NCBI RefSeq assembly: GCF_029945805.1
Contig: NZ_JAQSDH010000033.1
Location: 1 to 64,000, forward strand
Direction of reading: 5' to 3'
Source: Flavobacterium sp.
GTDB lineage: Bacteria > Bacteroidota > Bacteroidia > Flavobacteriales > Flavobacteriaceae
DNA length: 64,000 nt
Numbering within the stretch: the stretch's first letter is position 1; every line of letters starts with the position of its first letter. Below are positions 17,294 to 26,093 of this stretch, piece by piece. The translations under genes were made by a program, and so were the position numbers. The notes beneath the pieces were generated by a model. The model was not told where the DNA came from. It was given only the letters and a program-made list of their open reading frames with translations, and searched no databases.

Positions 17294-17319
17294 TCCCGAT
17301 TCTAGACTTAGAATCGGGA
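17294..17319. terminator. Bidirectional terminator between the permease and PPIase genes
   Basis: A 10-bp perfect stem (tcccgattct with agaatcggga) with A-rich sequence on the left and a long T run on the right, serving both convergent genes. Confidence 0.9.
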
Positions 17320-17346
17320 TTTTTTTTTACTATACTTTTGCTTGTA

Positions 17347-18414
17347 TTATGGATTGATTTTTAGCAATTCTACTTCAAAAATCAAATCTGTTTTAGGAGG
17401 AATTGGTCCACGTCCTTGTACTCCGTAAGCTAAATTATAAGGAATGTAGAATTTGTACTTTGCACCTTCTTTCATCAATTGAACGCCTTCAGTCCATCCT
17501 GGAATTACTTGATTTAATGGGAAGTCAATAGGTTCCCCTCTTTGAACACTGCTGTCAAATATTTTACCATCAGCAAAACTTCCAGTATAATGTACTTTTA
17601 CATTACTTGTTGCAACAGGCATATTTCCTGTACCTTCTTTAAGAACAATGTATTTTATTCCGCTGGCAGTCGTTTTTCCAGCTTCAAATTCTTTTAAGGC
17701 TGCAGCACTTATTTTAGCTTTTTCTTGAGCTTCTTTTGCATCATCACCAGATTTATTATTCATGTAGTCAACAAAGGTTTTTACTGCGTCAAATTTGTTC
17801 GCATCAGCACCTTTTCTCACGATTGTAATTTTAGTAATTATATCATCTTGTACAATAGCATTAACTACGTCTTGACCACTTATAACGTGTCCAAAAATAG
17901 TATGTTTACCAGTTAACCATTGGGTGTCTTTGTGTGTAATAAAAAATTGAGAGCCATTCGTTTTTGGACCTGAGTTTGCCATGGCTAAAATTCCAGGACC
18001 ATCAAATTTATCATCTGAAAATTCATCTTTGAAAGCATAACCAGGACCACTTGAGCCATTTCCGGCAGGATCTCCACCTTGAATCATAAAATCTGGAATA
18101 ACTCTGTGAAATTTTAGTCCGTCATAAAAATGTTTGCCTTTGAATTTTTCATCTGTTACAAATGTGTTGGTTCCTTCGGCTAAAGAAATGAAGTTCGCTA
18201 CCGTAATTGGTGTTTTTTGATATTCTAATCTTACAGTTATTTTTCCTTTCGAACTCTCAATGTCGGCAAATATGCCTTGGTCATTTGAAACCTTTACAGC
18301 AGGTTTTACAATTGACTTGGCAACAGGTTTTTTAATAGGTTTTTTGGATGTTTGTGCAGTAGCACTCATGACACCAAGACAAATCAAAAGAAGAATGTTG
18401 AATTTAATTTTCAT
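17347..18414 (-). CDS. Periplasmic peptidyl-prolyl isomerase, cyclophilin-FKBP fusion
   Basis: A 355-residue exported foldase. A Sec signal peptide (MKIKFNILLLICLGVMSATA) precedes a Lys-rich linker, then a cyclophilin domain (about 48-215) with FHRVIPDFMIQGGDP, MANSGPKTNGSQFFIT and WLTGKHTIFG, and a C-terminal FKBP domain (about 260-355) with VHYTGSFADGKIFDSS, VIPGWTEGVQLM and NLAYGVQGRGPIPP. Two unrelated prolyl isomerase folds in one chain suggest a dedicated folding factor for secreted proteins. It is 23 bases downstream of a related lipoprotein and close to gldI, so it may be part of a gliding or secretion-related foldase operon. Confidence 0.93.
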   Translation of the reverse strand: MKIKFNILLLICLGVMSATAQTSKKPIKKPVAKSIVKPAVKVSNDQGIFADIESSKGKITVRLEYQKTPITVANFISLAEGTNTFVTDEKFKGKHFYDGLKFHRVIPDFMIQGGDPAGNGSSGPGYAFKDEFSDDKFDGPGILAMANSGPKTNGSQFFITHKDTQWLTGKHTIFGHVISGQDVVNAIVQDDIITKITIVRKGADANKFDAVKTFVDYMNNKSGDDAKEAQEKAKISAAALKEFEAGKTTASGIKYIVLKEGTGNMPVATSNVKVHYTGSFADGKIFDSSVQRGEPIDFPLNQVIPGWTEGVQLMKEGAKYKFYIPYNLAYGVQGRGPIPPKTDLIFEVELLKINP

Positions 18415-18437
18415 GATTTATTATTTATTTATTGTTA

Positions 18438-19577
18438 TTATAATTTACTTTTTACTTCTACTTCAAAAATCAGATTGGCATTTGGAGGAATTACTTCTCC
18501 GGCACCTTGTTCGCCATAACCCAGGTTGGAAGGTATAAAGAATAAAGCCTTTTCACCCATCCTCAGTTTGCTCAATCCTTCAATAAAACCTGGTATCATT
18601 TTGTTGGAACCCATAACATAAGGTAAAGATGAATATCCATTATCTCGAGCTCGATTTTCGTTAAAGACTCCAAATTGTTTTGCAACATTGGGACTGCTCG
18701 TATCAAAAAGTGTTCCGTCCTCTAAAAATCCGGAGTATTCAATATAGACTGTTTGACCATCTTTTGGTTTATCTTTAGTGGATTTAAGAATAACGTTGTA
18801 TTGAAATCCGGATGGAGTTTTTGTCGCAGCTTTTTTTAAATTACTCAAATACGCAACTTTACTTTCCTTAACAGGTTTGTATTTTGAATCATATTCCATT
18901 TTCATTTGAGCAGAAAGTGCCGCTTCTTTCTTTTGGTTTTCTGCAGCAGCTTTGAAGTAATCATTGAAAACCTTTACCGCATCAAATTTCTTAACGGCTT
19001 CTCCTTTTCTGATGACGGTAATTTTTATAATGTCATCGTTTTTAACAATCGAATTAGCAATTTTCATTCCGTCTTCGTTAACAACAGTACCGAAAACAGT
19101 ATGTTTTCCGTCCAACCAAGGTGTCGGAACCAAAGTAATGAAAAACTGACTACTGTTGGTATTTGGGCCCGAATTAGCCATAGACAAAATACCCGGTTTG
19201 TCATGTGTTAAATCAGTAATTTGATCGCTGATTTTATATCCTGCATCACCAGAACCATTACCCAACGGATCGCCAGTCTGTATCATAAAATCCTCCGCAT
19301 CACCATTCGTTTTAGAAATAACTCTGTGGAATTTTAATCCGTCAAAAAATGGTTTTCCTTTTAATTCTTTTGATACAAATTGGTTTTTTCCTTCTGCAAG
19401 AGTAACAAAATTGGCCACCATTACGGGAACTTTTTGATAATCAAGTTCGGCTAGTATAGTTCCTTTTGAAGTTACAATTTCGGCATATAAACCATCTTTC
19501 AAATCTTTATATTCGTCTTTGCAAGAAGTTAGGCAAAGTGATAACGCGGTTAATAAAAGACAAATCTTTTTAGTCAT
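18438..19577 (-). CDS. Lipoprotein peptidyl-prolyl isomerase, cyclophilin-FKBP fusion
   Basis: A 379-residue lipoprotein (lipobox LTSC, Cys19) with the same order as its downstream neighbour: cyclophilin (about 30-200; KFHRVI, MANSGPNTNSSQFFIT, WLDGKHTVFG), a charged helical linker, and an FKBP domain (about 265-379; VYIEYSGFLEDGTLFDTS, MIPGFIEGLSKLRMGEKA, NLGYGEQGAGEVIPPNA). The cyclophilin part has an insertion (SKTNGDAED) before the MIQTGDP motif. It lies 11 bases after gldI on the same strand and looks like a duplication of the neighbouring soluble form, giving one membrane-bound and one free version. Confidence 0.93.
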   Translation of the reverse strand: MTKKICLLLTALSLCLTSCKDEYKDLKDGLYAEIVTSKGTILAELDYQKVPVMVANFVTLAEGKNQFVSKELKGKPFFDGLKFHRVISKTNGDAEDFMIQTGDPLGNGSGDAGYKISDQITDLTHDKPGILSMANSGPNTNSSQFFITLVPTPWLDGKHTVFGTVVNEDGMKIANSIVKNDDIIKITVIRKGEAVKKFDAVKVFNDYFKAAAENQKKEAALSAQMKMEYDSKYKPVKESKVAYLSNLKKAATKTPSGFQYNVILKSTKDKPKDGQTVYIEYSGFLEDGTLFDTSSPNVAKQFGVFNENRARDNGYSSLPYVMGSNKMIPGFIEGLSKLRMGEKALFFIPSNLGYGEQGAGEVIPPNANLIFEVEVKSKL

Positions 19578-19588
19578 TTTTAGTATAA

Positions 19589-20164
19589 TTATTCAGTTTT
19601 TATTTGTGTTGTAGCTTTTTCTTGTGGTTTGAAATCATGCAATATAACCTTGCAAATTATAGGCTGGTTACTTTTAATTAACTTAGTATCACCACGATAA
19701 CCGTAGGCCATGTGTGAGGGAAAAAGAAACGTTACTTTTTCGTTTTTCCGCATTAATTTAATTCCGTCGCGTAATCCCATAATGATATTTTGCTTGTCAA
19801 CAATATACGTTTGCGGACGCAATTCGACTTCAGAATACAATACGTTTCCTTTTATATCTTGAATTTCATAATCAAATTGTGCTACGTCGCCTTTTTTTGG
19901 ACGAATCGTGTCTTTTTCATTTCTAGCTTCGTAATGGTACCAATATCCTTTTTTGGATGCCATGTATTTTATCTGCGGATTGCTTTTGATGATGGAATCA
20001 ATTTTACCTTCTTCTCCAGCAACCAGCTTTTTAGTTCGCACTGCTGATTCTTTCAAGAAAGTTCCTGATGATCTTGAAATCGGCATTCGTGCTTGTTGTT
20101 GTTTACAACTTATAAAAGTGATAAAAACTACAAAAAGCAGTAATAATATAGATGTGTTTTTCAT
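19589..20164 (-). CDS. gldI: Gliding motility-associated peptidyl-prolyl isomerase GldI
   Basis: A 191-residue lipoprotein (signal ends FISC, Cys20) with a C-terminal FKBP domain (about 85-180): GDVAQFDYEIQDIKGNVLYS, MGLRDGIKLMRKNEKVTFLF and PSHMAYGYRGD. GldI is essential for gliding in Flavobacterium johnsoniae and is thought to fold exported motility or type IX secretion components. The FKBP active site is less conserved than in the two fusion proteins downstream. It overlaps or directly follows the DHH phosphoesterase gene (start 4 bases after its stop) and precedes the fusion PPIase genes, so the four are probably one transcript. Confidence 0.93.
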   Translation of the reverse strand: MKNTSILLLLFVVFITFISCKQQQARMPISRSSGTFLKESAVRTKKLVAGEEGKIDSIIKSNPQIKYMASKKGYWYHYEARNEKDTIRPKKGDVAQFDYEIQDIKGNVLYSEVELRPQTYIVDKQNIIMGLRDGIKLMRKNEKVTFLFPSHMAYGYRGDTKLIKSNQPIICKVILHDFKPQEKATTQIKTE

Positions 20165-20168
20165 ATTC

Positions 20169-21173
20169 TTAAATCGATATTTTAGAAATTAAATCTTCAA
20201 ATTTATTCAGTGTCGCTTTCATGCTTTCATGCGATTTTCCTCCAGCTGCATTGATGTGTCCGCCACCATTGAAATGTTCTCTGGCAAATTGATTGACATC
20301 AAAATTACCTTGCGAACGGAACGAAATTTTGATAATGTTTTCATCGCGATGTTCGATAAAAATTGCGGCAAAATGGATGCCTTTTATACTTAGTCCATAA
20401 TTTACAATTCCTTCCGTATCGCCTTTTTGATAGTGAAATTCATCCAATTCTGTCTGTGCAAGCGTGGTATAAGACGTTTTAAACTTCGGAAAAACTTTCA
20501 TGTTTTGTAATGCTCTTCCAAGAAGTTGTAATCTGTTGTATGAGTTATCGTCAAAAAGTTGGTTGTGGATTTCACTGTTGTGAATTCCCAAATCAATTAA
20601 TTCAGCAACAATTCGGTGGGTTTTACTTGTTGTCGATGGAAATCGAAACGAACCTGAATCAGTTGTGATTCCGGTATAAATGCAAGTCGCTATAGTTTTA
20701 TCTAACAGCTCTTTTTTATCTAAATACAAAATGAAATTATAAATCATTTCACAAGTCGACCCAATTGAAGTGTCGGAATAAGTTACTGTGGCATATGTAC
20801 TCGGTTTTTGGTGATGATCAATCATGATCATAGGAACGGTTAGCTTATTTAAAACGTGTTCCATTTCACCCGTTCTGTGTAACGCATTGAAATCTAATGT
20901 AAAAACCAGCTCAGAATCATTTAAAACTTTAGTGCAATTTTCTTTGTCATTCTCATAAATTAATACCGTTTCCGAACTAGGTAACCAAGCTAAGAAATCT
21001 GGAAAATCATTAGGCGAAATTACGACAGGCTGGTGCTTCAATTTTAACAGAAAATGATATAGTGCCAATGTAGATCCCATAGCATCGCCATCTGGGCTTC
21101 GGTGTGGAATAATAGCTATTTTTTTGGGTGTAGCCAATAATTTTTTTGCCAGAATAATATCTTCTTCTTTCAT
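20169..21173 (-). CDS. DHH family phosphoesterase (NrnA-like oligoribonuclease / pAp phosphatase)
   Basis: A cytoplasmic enzyme of 334 residues. The DHH domain shows HRSPDGDAMGSTLAL, LDFNALHR and the DHH motif itself (MIDHHQKPS), and the C-terminal DHHA1 domain has GGGHINAAGG. This is the NrnA arrangement, which degrades very short oligoribonucleotides and dephosphorylates 3'-phosphoadenosine 5'-phosphate. In many flavobacteria this gene directly precedes gldI, as here. A near-match TACTTTCG lies just upstream of the ATG at 21173 and could be the operon promoter. Confidence 0.92.
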   Translation of the reverse strand: MKEEDIILAKKLLATPKKIAIIPHRSPDGDAMGSTLALYHFLLKLKHQPVVISPNDFPDFLAWLPSSETVLIYENDKENCTKVLNDSELVFTLDFNALHRTGEMEHVLNKLTVPMIMIDHHQKPSTYATVTYSDTSIGSTCEMIYNFILYLDKKELLDKTIATCIYTGITTDSGSFRFPSTTSKTHRIVAELIDLGIHNSEIHNQLFDDNSYNRLQLLGRALQNMKVFPKFKTSYTTLAQTELDEFHYQKGDTEGIVNYGLSIKGIHFAAIFIEHRDENIIKISFRSQGNFDVNQFAREHFNGGGHINAAGGKSHESMKATLNKFEDLISKISI

Positions 21174-21233
21174 AGGTGGCGAAAGTACTAAAAAATGAGA
21201 TACCGATAGGACAGATTAAGCAGATTTTAAGAT

Positions 21234-21605
21234 TTATTTGGAAACAAAAAGCCCAAACCAAACCGCAAAAAGCCCGATACTAATGCTTAGCGCAATATAG
21301 CCAAAAGCGAGTAGGGAATTATTATTTTGAAACAGATCATAATTTTCCATTCCAAAAGCAGAAAAAGTGGTGAAACCACCACACAATCCGGTAACTAAAA
21401 ACCATTTTAAAGTACTTTCTTGCAACTGATTTTTGGTCAAATAGCCCACAAATAGCCCAATTAAAAAACAGCCGATTACATTGGCAATAAATGTCGCCAA
21501 CGGAAAATTATTCGACCAGTATTTAGAAACTAAAAGTGTAGTTAGAAAACGAAGTACGCTGCCAATTGCACCACCAATTGCGATATATAAAATCGTTTTT
21601 AACAT
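21234..21605 (-). CDS. crcB: Fluoride ion exporter CrcB/Fluc
   Basis: A small four-helix membrane protein of 123 residues; two subunits assemble antiparallel into a fluoride channel. The N-terminal GGAIGSVLRFLTT, the N-x3-CF-x-GL helix (ANVIGCFLIGLF) and the GLCGGFTTFSAF motif are diagnostic. Only one copy is present here, consistent with a homodimer. It starts directly at the stop of rluF with no spacer, so the two are co-transcribed. No fluoride riboswitch was recognised upstream. Confidence 0.96.
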   Translation of the reverse strand: MLKTILYIAIGGAIGSVLRFLTTLLVSKYWSNNFPLATFIANVIGCFLIGLFVGYLTKNQLQESTLKWFLVTGLCGGFTTFSAFGMENYDLFQNNNSLLAFGYIALSISIGLFAVWFGLFVSK

Positions 21606-22442
21606 TTAGAATTTGCGGTTTATTTTCGGATTAGTATTTGGAATTATCTTCTTTGTCTTATGTGAATTTCCACTGAAGTTGTCATTTCCGCTCAAACTAG
21701 TAACTTTTGGTAAACTGGCTTCTTCCGTTTTACTGGATGGTTCAATGAGTTTGTTCAACTGTTCGATTTCATCTGAAGTTAATTCTCGGTATCTTCCCAC
21801 ATGAATGTCCAAGGAAATGTTGATGATACGCGTTCTTTTGAGTGCCACAACTTCATAATCTAAGTATTCACACATTCTACGAATTTGACGGTTTAATCCT
21901 TGCGTCAGAATAATTTTGAACACGAATTTACTGATTTGTTCCACTTTACATTTTTTAGTAACGGTATCTAATATTGGCACACCATTTCCCATTTTTTCAA
22001 TGAATGTATCGGTAATCGGTCGGTCAACGGTAACAATATATTCTTTTTCGTGGTTGTTTCGGGCACGCAGAATTTTGTTTACAATATCGCCGTCATCCGT
22101 CATAAAAATTAAGCCTTCACTAGCTTTGTCCAATCGTCCAATTGGAAAAATACGTGTAGGATAATTAATGTAATCTACAATATTATCCCTAACATTTTGA
22201 TTTGTGGTGCATTCAATTCCGATAGGTTTATTGAACGCTAGATAAATGTGTTTTTGTCTTTTTTCACGAATCAATTTTCCATCAACACGCACTTCATCAT
22301 TCAAAGAAACTTTTGTACCCATTTCTGGAACAACTCCGTTAATGGTAATTCGTCCATCTTCCAATAACTTATCGGCCTCACGGCGGGAACAATAACCCGA
22401 TTCCGAAAGAAATTTATTGATGCGTGTTTGATTGGTTTCCAT
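21606..22442 (-). CDS. rluF: 23S rRNA pseudouridine synthase RluF-type
   Basis: A pseudouridine synthase of 278 residues. An N-terminal S4 RNA-binding domain ([20 protein letters not shown]) is followed by the RsuA/RluF catalytic domain with [18 protein letters not shown] (catalytic Asp near residue 105) and the conserved [14 protein letters not shown]. RluF modifies U2604 of 23S rRNA in E. coli; the flavobacterial target is presumed similar. The low-complexity C-terminus (about 30 residues, Ser/Asn/Lys-rich) is typical for the lineage. The frame is open to an ATG at 22475, but an exact promoter box falls inside that extension, so the ATG at 22442 is used. Confidence 0.92.
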   Translation of the reverse strand: METNQTRINKFLSESGYCSRREADKLLEDGRITINGVVPEMGTKVSLNDEVRVDGKLIREKRQKHIYLAFNKPIGIECTTNQNVRDNIVDYINYPTRIFPIGRLDKASEGLIFMTDDGDIVNKILRARNNHEKEYIVTVDRPITDTFIEKMGNGVPILDTVTKKCKVEQISKFVFKIILTQGLNRQIRRMCEYLDYEVVALKRTRIINISLDIHVGRYRELTSDEIEQLNKLIEPSSKTEEASLPKVTSLSGNDNFSGNSHKTKKIIPNTNPKINRKF

Positions 22443-22446
22443 TTGG

Positions 22447-22454
22447 CAAATATA
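22447..22454 (-). promoter_or_regulatory. -7 box TATATTTG for rluF-crcB
   Basis: Exact TAnnTTTG match ending only 4 bases before the rluF ATG at 22442, implying transcription starts at or next to the start codon (leaderless mRNA). Confidence 0.5.
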
Positions 22455-22578
22455 AGACATTTTGAGGATTTGCATTTTATTAGAAGTAAATCCAATTCTT
22501 AATAAGTCAGTTAATAAAAGCAGTCAAAAAAATGATAAAAAAAATTGTAACTAGTTAGATTTTGTTATTTTTACCCAC

Positions 22579-23493
22579 ATGAATATACAAGGAAAACTAA
22601 TTATAATTGGTGGTGCTGTTGACAAAGGCAGTTTTACTGAGACAGATTTAGATAAAAGTGCGGCGAAGAATTTAAATTTTTTTGAAGCTGGAATTTTAAA
22701 AAGAATTATTGACGAATCTAAACATAAAGGTGCTTCTCGTATTGAAGTAATTACAACGGCATCTAAAATTCCAAAAGAAATTGGACCAGAATATGTAAAA
22801 GCGCTACATTATTTAGGCGCGGACAATGCCGATGTTTTGAATATTGAACGTCGCGAACAAGCTTCTGATCCTGAAGTACTAGCTCGTTTGAAAGCAGCGG
22901 ATGTGGTTATGTTTACTGGCGGAGACCAATTGCGATTGACTTCTATTTTAGGAGGAACTCCATTTCATGACCTTTTATTATATAAATACCACAACGAAGA
23001 TTTCGTATATGCAGGAACTTCTGCCGGAGCCGCCGCTGCCTCTAATAATATGATTTATCAAGGAAGCAGCAGTGAAGCATTGTTGAAAGGTGAAGTAAAA
23101 ATCACATCAGGTTTAGGCTTGATAGATGGTGTTATTATTGATACGCATTTCGTTCAACGTGGAAGAATTGGGCGTTTGTTTCAGTCGGTTGTTGGGAATC
23201 CCAAAGTACTTGGAATTGGTCTGGGAGAAGATACAGGTTTATTGATTACCAATAATACGAAGATGGAAGCTATTGGCTCTGGACTTGTAATTCTTGTTGA
23301 TGGTAGAGAAATTAAGGATACTAATTTGACGCAGGTCGAGTTAGGACATCCAATATCAATCAATCATTTAGTGACGCATGTTATGAGTATTCATGATACT
23401 TTTGACCTTAGTACATTTAAAATGACGATCAAATCTTCTCAATATACTCCGAGCTTTGACGAAAGCGATATCAGCGAAGGAAGAGTAGTTTAG
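22579..23493 (+). CDS. Cyanophycinase
   Basis: A peptidase S51-family enzyme of 304 residues that cleaves the poly-Asp/Arg storage polymer cyanophycin to beta-Asp-Arg dipeptides. Visible features are the N-terminal GKLIIIGGAVDKGSF, MFTGGDQLRL, the nucleophile elbow AGTSAGAAAASNN (Ser148) and the IIDTHFVQRGRIGRL segment. There is no signal peptide, so it acts in the cytoplasm. It is followed 19 bases later by an isoaspartyl peptidase, the next enzyme of the pathway. Cyanophycin synthetase is not in this window, though it often neighbours this pair in other genomes. Confidence 0.92.
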   Translation: MNIQGKLIIIGGAVDKGSFTETDLDKSAAKNLNFFEAGILKRIIDESKHKGASRIEVITTASKIPKEIGPEYVKALHYLGADNADVLNIERREQASDPEVLARLKAADVVMFTGGDQLRLTSILGGTPFHDLLLYKYHNEDFVYAGTSAGAAAASNNMIYQGSSSEALLKGEVKITSGLGLIDGVIIDTHFVQRGRIGRLFQSVVGNPKVLGIGLGEDTGLLITNNTKMEAIGSGLVILVDGREIKDTNLTQVELGHPISINHLVTHVMSIHDTFDLSTFKMTIKSSQYTPSFDESDISEGRVV

Positions 23494-23512
23494 AAAAACT
23501 CAATTATACATT

Positions 23513-24358
23513 ATGATGAAAGTAATCATACACGGCGGATTTTTCTCTGAATCATCAACCAATCACGAAACTAAAGTTGCTAAACAGCAAGCGTTGCTTC
23601 GTATTGTAAAGGAATCGTATGATTATCTGAAAACACATACTGCTTTAGAAACTGTGGTTTATGCCGTTTCTCTTTTGGAAGATGATGATTTGTTCAATGC
23701 AGGAATTGGTTCCCAAATTCAGAGCGATGGAAAAATCAGAATGAGTGCTTCTTTGATGGATGGTTCTACGATGAAAATGAGTGGTGTAATCAATATTGAA
23801 GAAGTAAAAAATCCAATTCAGGTGGCTCAAGTTTTACAAAATGAAGAGGATAAAGTTTTGGGTGGAAGCGGAGCAACTAACTTCGCCAGACACTATGGTT
23901 TTGAGAAGTTTTCTACTGAAATTCCACAACGTCGTTCCGAGTTTGAAGCTAAACTTGCCGCAACCCGTATTGGAACTGTTGGTTGTGTAGCATTGGATAA
24001 CGAAGGGAAAATTGCGGCTGGAACTTCAACAGGCGGAAAAGGCTTTGAAATTGCAGGAAGAATTTCTGATTCGGCTACCGTTGCTGGGAATTATGCTAAC
24101 GAATTTTGTGGCGTAAGTTTAACTGGTGTCGGTGAAGATATTGTAAGCGGAGCAGTAGCCGCCAAAATTGTAACTCGTGTCACCGATGGATTCAGTTTAG
24201 AAAAAGCATTCGAAAAAACATTTACAGAGTTACTCCCTTTTGATGGTTTTGCTGGAGCAATCGCTATCGATAGCAAAGGAAATATTTTTCATCAGGATTC
24301 TCATCCAAGTATGGTTTTTGCCAGTTTTGATGGCGAGAATGAGGAAGTTTTTGATTGA
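23513..24358 (+). CDS. Isoaspartyl peptidase / L-asparaginase (Ntn-hydrolase family 2)
   Basis: An Ntn-hydrolase of 281 residues made as a precursor that cleaves itself before Thr155 (IGTVGCVALD), exposing the catalytic Thr. Other conserved blocks are GIGSQIQSDG, AAGTSTGGKGFEIAGRISDS and GVGEDI. These enzymes hydrolyse beta-aspartyl dipeptides, including beta-Asp-Arg released by cyanophycinase. The ATG at 23513 is followed by a second ATG; either may serve. The precursor is shorter than plant or E. coli enzymes, mainly through a reduced linker before the cleavage site. Co-transcription with cyanophycinase is likely. Confidence 0.92.
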   Translation: MMKVIIHGGFFSESSTNHETKVAKQQALLRIVKESYDYLKTHTALETVVYAVSLLEDDDLFNAGIGSQIQSDGKIRMSASLMDGSTMKMSGVINIEEVKNPIQVAQVLQNEEDKVLGGSGATNFARHYGFEKFSTEIPQRRSEFEAKLAATRIGTVGCVALDNEGKIAAGTSTGGKGFEIAGRISDSATVAGNYANEFCGVSLTGVGEDIVSGAVAAKIVTRVTDGFSLEKAFEKTFTELLPFDGFAGAIAIDSKGNIFHQDSHPSMVFASFDGENEEVFD

Positions 24359-24403
24359 AAATAGACTTTAGCATAGTTCTAATGAAGTAGAATATTCCAA
24401 ATT

Positions 24404-24486
24404 TAGCCCCGATTGCAGCAACTACCGTGTAGTGCGGAAAGCGGGACGACTGTTCTAAGAACGACAGACATTGCGCTCCTGAATAA
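24404..24486 (+). repeat. Structured dispersed repeat, family AGCCCCGATTG ... AAAGCGGGA (copy 1)
   Basis: An 83-base element: 5' block tagccccgattgcag, a small hairpin (actac-cgt-gtagt), the block gcggaaagcggga, a second hairpin around gttc-taa-gaac, and the end gcgctcctgaataa. The same block order occurs at 57083-57181 (minus) and 57804-57890 (plus) with different hairpin segments. It sits between convergent gene ends, just left of the lpdA terminator. Confidence 0.8.
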
Positions 24487-24490
24487 AAAA

Positions 24491-24514
24491 AATCCCACTC
24501 TTTCGAATGGGATT
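24491..24514 (-). terminator. Rho-independent terminator of lpdA
   Basis: A 7-bp stem (aatccca with tgggatt) with a partly paired loop; on the minus strand it is followed by eight T. It also ends the plus-strand peptidase transcript region. Confidence 0.8.
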
Positions 24515-24536
24515 TAAATTTTATAATATTCTTGTA

Positions 24537-25925
24537 TTACAAGTGAATCACTTCGCCATAAGCATCGGCAACTGCTTCCATAACCGCTTCACTCATTGTG
24601 GGGTGCGGATGGATTGATTTTAGGATTTCATGTCCAGTAGTTTCCAGTTTACGAGCTACAACGGCTTCTGCAATCATATCAGTAACACCGGCACCAATCA
24701 TGTGGCATCCTAACCATTCTCCATATTTGGCATCAAAAATTACTTTCACAAATCCGTCTGGCGTTCCAGCAGCTTTCGCTTTTCCTGAAGCCGTGAACGG
24801 GAATTTTCCAATTTTCAATTCGTATCCTTTTTCCTTAGCTTGTTTTTCGGTTAAACCAACAGAAGCGATTTCAGGAGTAGCATAGGTACATCCCGGAACG
24901 TTTCCATAATCAATTGGATCAACGTGCAAGCCTTTGATTTTCTCCACGCAATTAATTCCTTCAGCCGAAGCAACGTGTGCCAACGCTTGTCCTGGAGTAA
25001 CATCACCAATAGCGTAATACCCCGGAACGTTTGTTTGTGAGAATGAATCCACTAAAATTTTATCTTTATCAGTTTTGATGCCCACTTCTTCTAGTCCAAT
25101 ATTTTCGATATTTGTTTTGATTCCAACAGCCGAAAGTAAAATGTCAGCTTCTAGAATTTCTTCACCTTTAGCTGTTTTTACAAATGCTTTTACGCCTTTA
25201 CCCGAAGTGTCAATTCTTTCTACCGAAGCATTCGTCATAATAGTAATGCCTGCTTTTTTCATAGAACGTTCCATTTGTTTTGAAATATCCTCGTCTTCCA
25301 CCGGAACAATATTTGGCATAAATTCAACGATAGTTACTTCCGTTCCCATGGCGTTATAAAAATGAGCAAACTCAACTCCAATAGCACCCGAACCTACTAC
25401 AATCATTTTCTTAGGTTGTGTGGGTAATGTCATTGCTTGTCTGTAACCAATAACTTTTACACCATCTTGCGGCAAGTTTGGCAATTCACGAGAACGTGCG
25501 CCAGTTGCTATGATGATATGATCTGCGGAATATTCAGTAACTTTTTTGTCTTTATCAGTAACGTCAACTTTCTTACCTGGTTTCAGTTTTCCAAAACCAT
25601 CGATAACGTCGATTTTATTTTTCTTCATTAAGAATTGAACTCCTTTGCTCATTCCGTCAGCAACATCTCTAGAACGTTTTACAACAGCAGAGAAATCTTT
25701 GTCAAATTCTTTTATGGTTAATCCATAATCAGAAGCATGCTTTAGGTAATCAAAAACCTGTGCTGATTTTAAAAGCGCTTTTGTTGGAATACAGCCCCAA
25801 TTTAAACAAACGCCACCAAGACTTTCTTTTTCGATTATGGCTACTTTAAAACCTAATTGCGAGGCACGAATTGCAGTAACATAACCGCCTGGACCACTTC
25901 CTAAAACAATAATATTGTATTTCAT
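24537..25925 (-). CDS. lpdA: Dihydrolipoyl dehydrogenase
   Basis: This flavoprotein of 462 residues is the E3 subunit of 2-oxoacid dehydrogenase complexes and the glycine cleavage system; it reoxidises dihydrolipoamide with NAD+. It has the N-terminal FAD motif [19 protein letters not shown], the redox disulfide GGVCLNWGC (Cys40, Cys45), the NAD motif [12 protein letters not shown], the second FAD motif YAIGDV, and the catalytic His-Glu pair in [13 protein letters not shown]. Length is normal. It stands alone, ended by the terminator at 24491-24514. No clear -7 box was found upstream; the 168-base spacer holds a 12-base direct repeat (aatgcagtcgct at 25954 and 26012). Confidence 0.97.
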   Translation of the reverse strand: MKYNIIVLGSGPGGYVTAIRASQLGFKVAIIEKESLGGVCLNWGCIPTKALLKSAQVFDYLKHASDYGLTIKEFDKDFSAVVKRSRDVADGMSKGVQFLMKKNKIDVIDGFGKLKPGKKVDVTDKDKKVTEYSADHIIIATGARSRELPNLPQDGVKVIGYRQAMTLPTQPKKMIVVGSGAIGVEFAHFYNAMGTEVTIVEFMPNIVPVEDEDISKQMERSMKKAGITIMTNASVERIDTSGKGVKAFVKTAKGEEILEADILLSAVGIKTNIENIGLEEVGIKTDKDKILVDSFSQTNVPGYYAIGDVTPGQALAHVASAEGINCVEKIKGLHVDPIDYGNVPGCTYATPEIASVGLTEKQAKEKGYELKIGKFPFTASGKAKAAGTPDGFVKVIFDAKYGEWLGCHMIGAGVTDMIAEAVVARKLETTGHEILKSIHPHPTMSEAVMEAVADAYGEVIHL

Positions 25926-26093
25926 TTTTTCGTAATTATTTATTTAATGTAAAAATGCAGTCGCTTTCGCTAGTGTCATTTCAATGTTTTTATTTGTTTC
26001 TTTATAGGTTTAATGCAGTCGCTAAAGCCCGTGCGAGATCTATAAAATTTTTTTGTTATTTGAGACTGCGAATTTAAGGATTTATTTTAAAAT

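Noticed and set aside
23513..24358. Possible truncation of the isoaspartyl peptidase because it is shorter than E. coli IaaA
   Set aside because: All catalytic and conserved blocks are present in order and the frame is intact; the difference lies in the linker.
25954..26023. 12-base direct repeat aatgcagtcgct in the lpdA upstream spacer
   Set aside because: Only two copies 58 bases apart with no symmetry or link to a promoter box; too weak for a separate claim.
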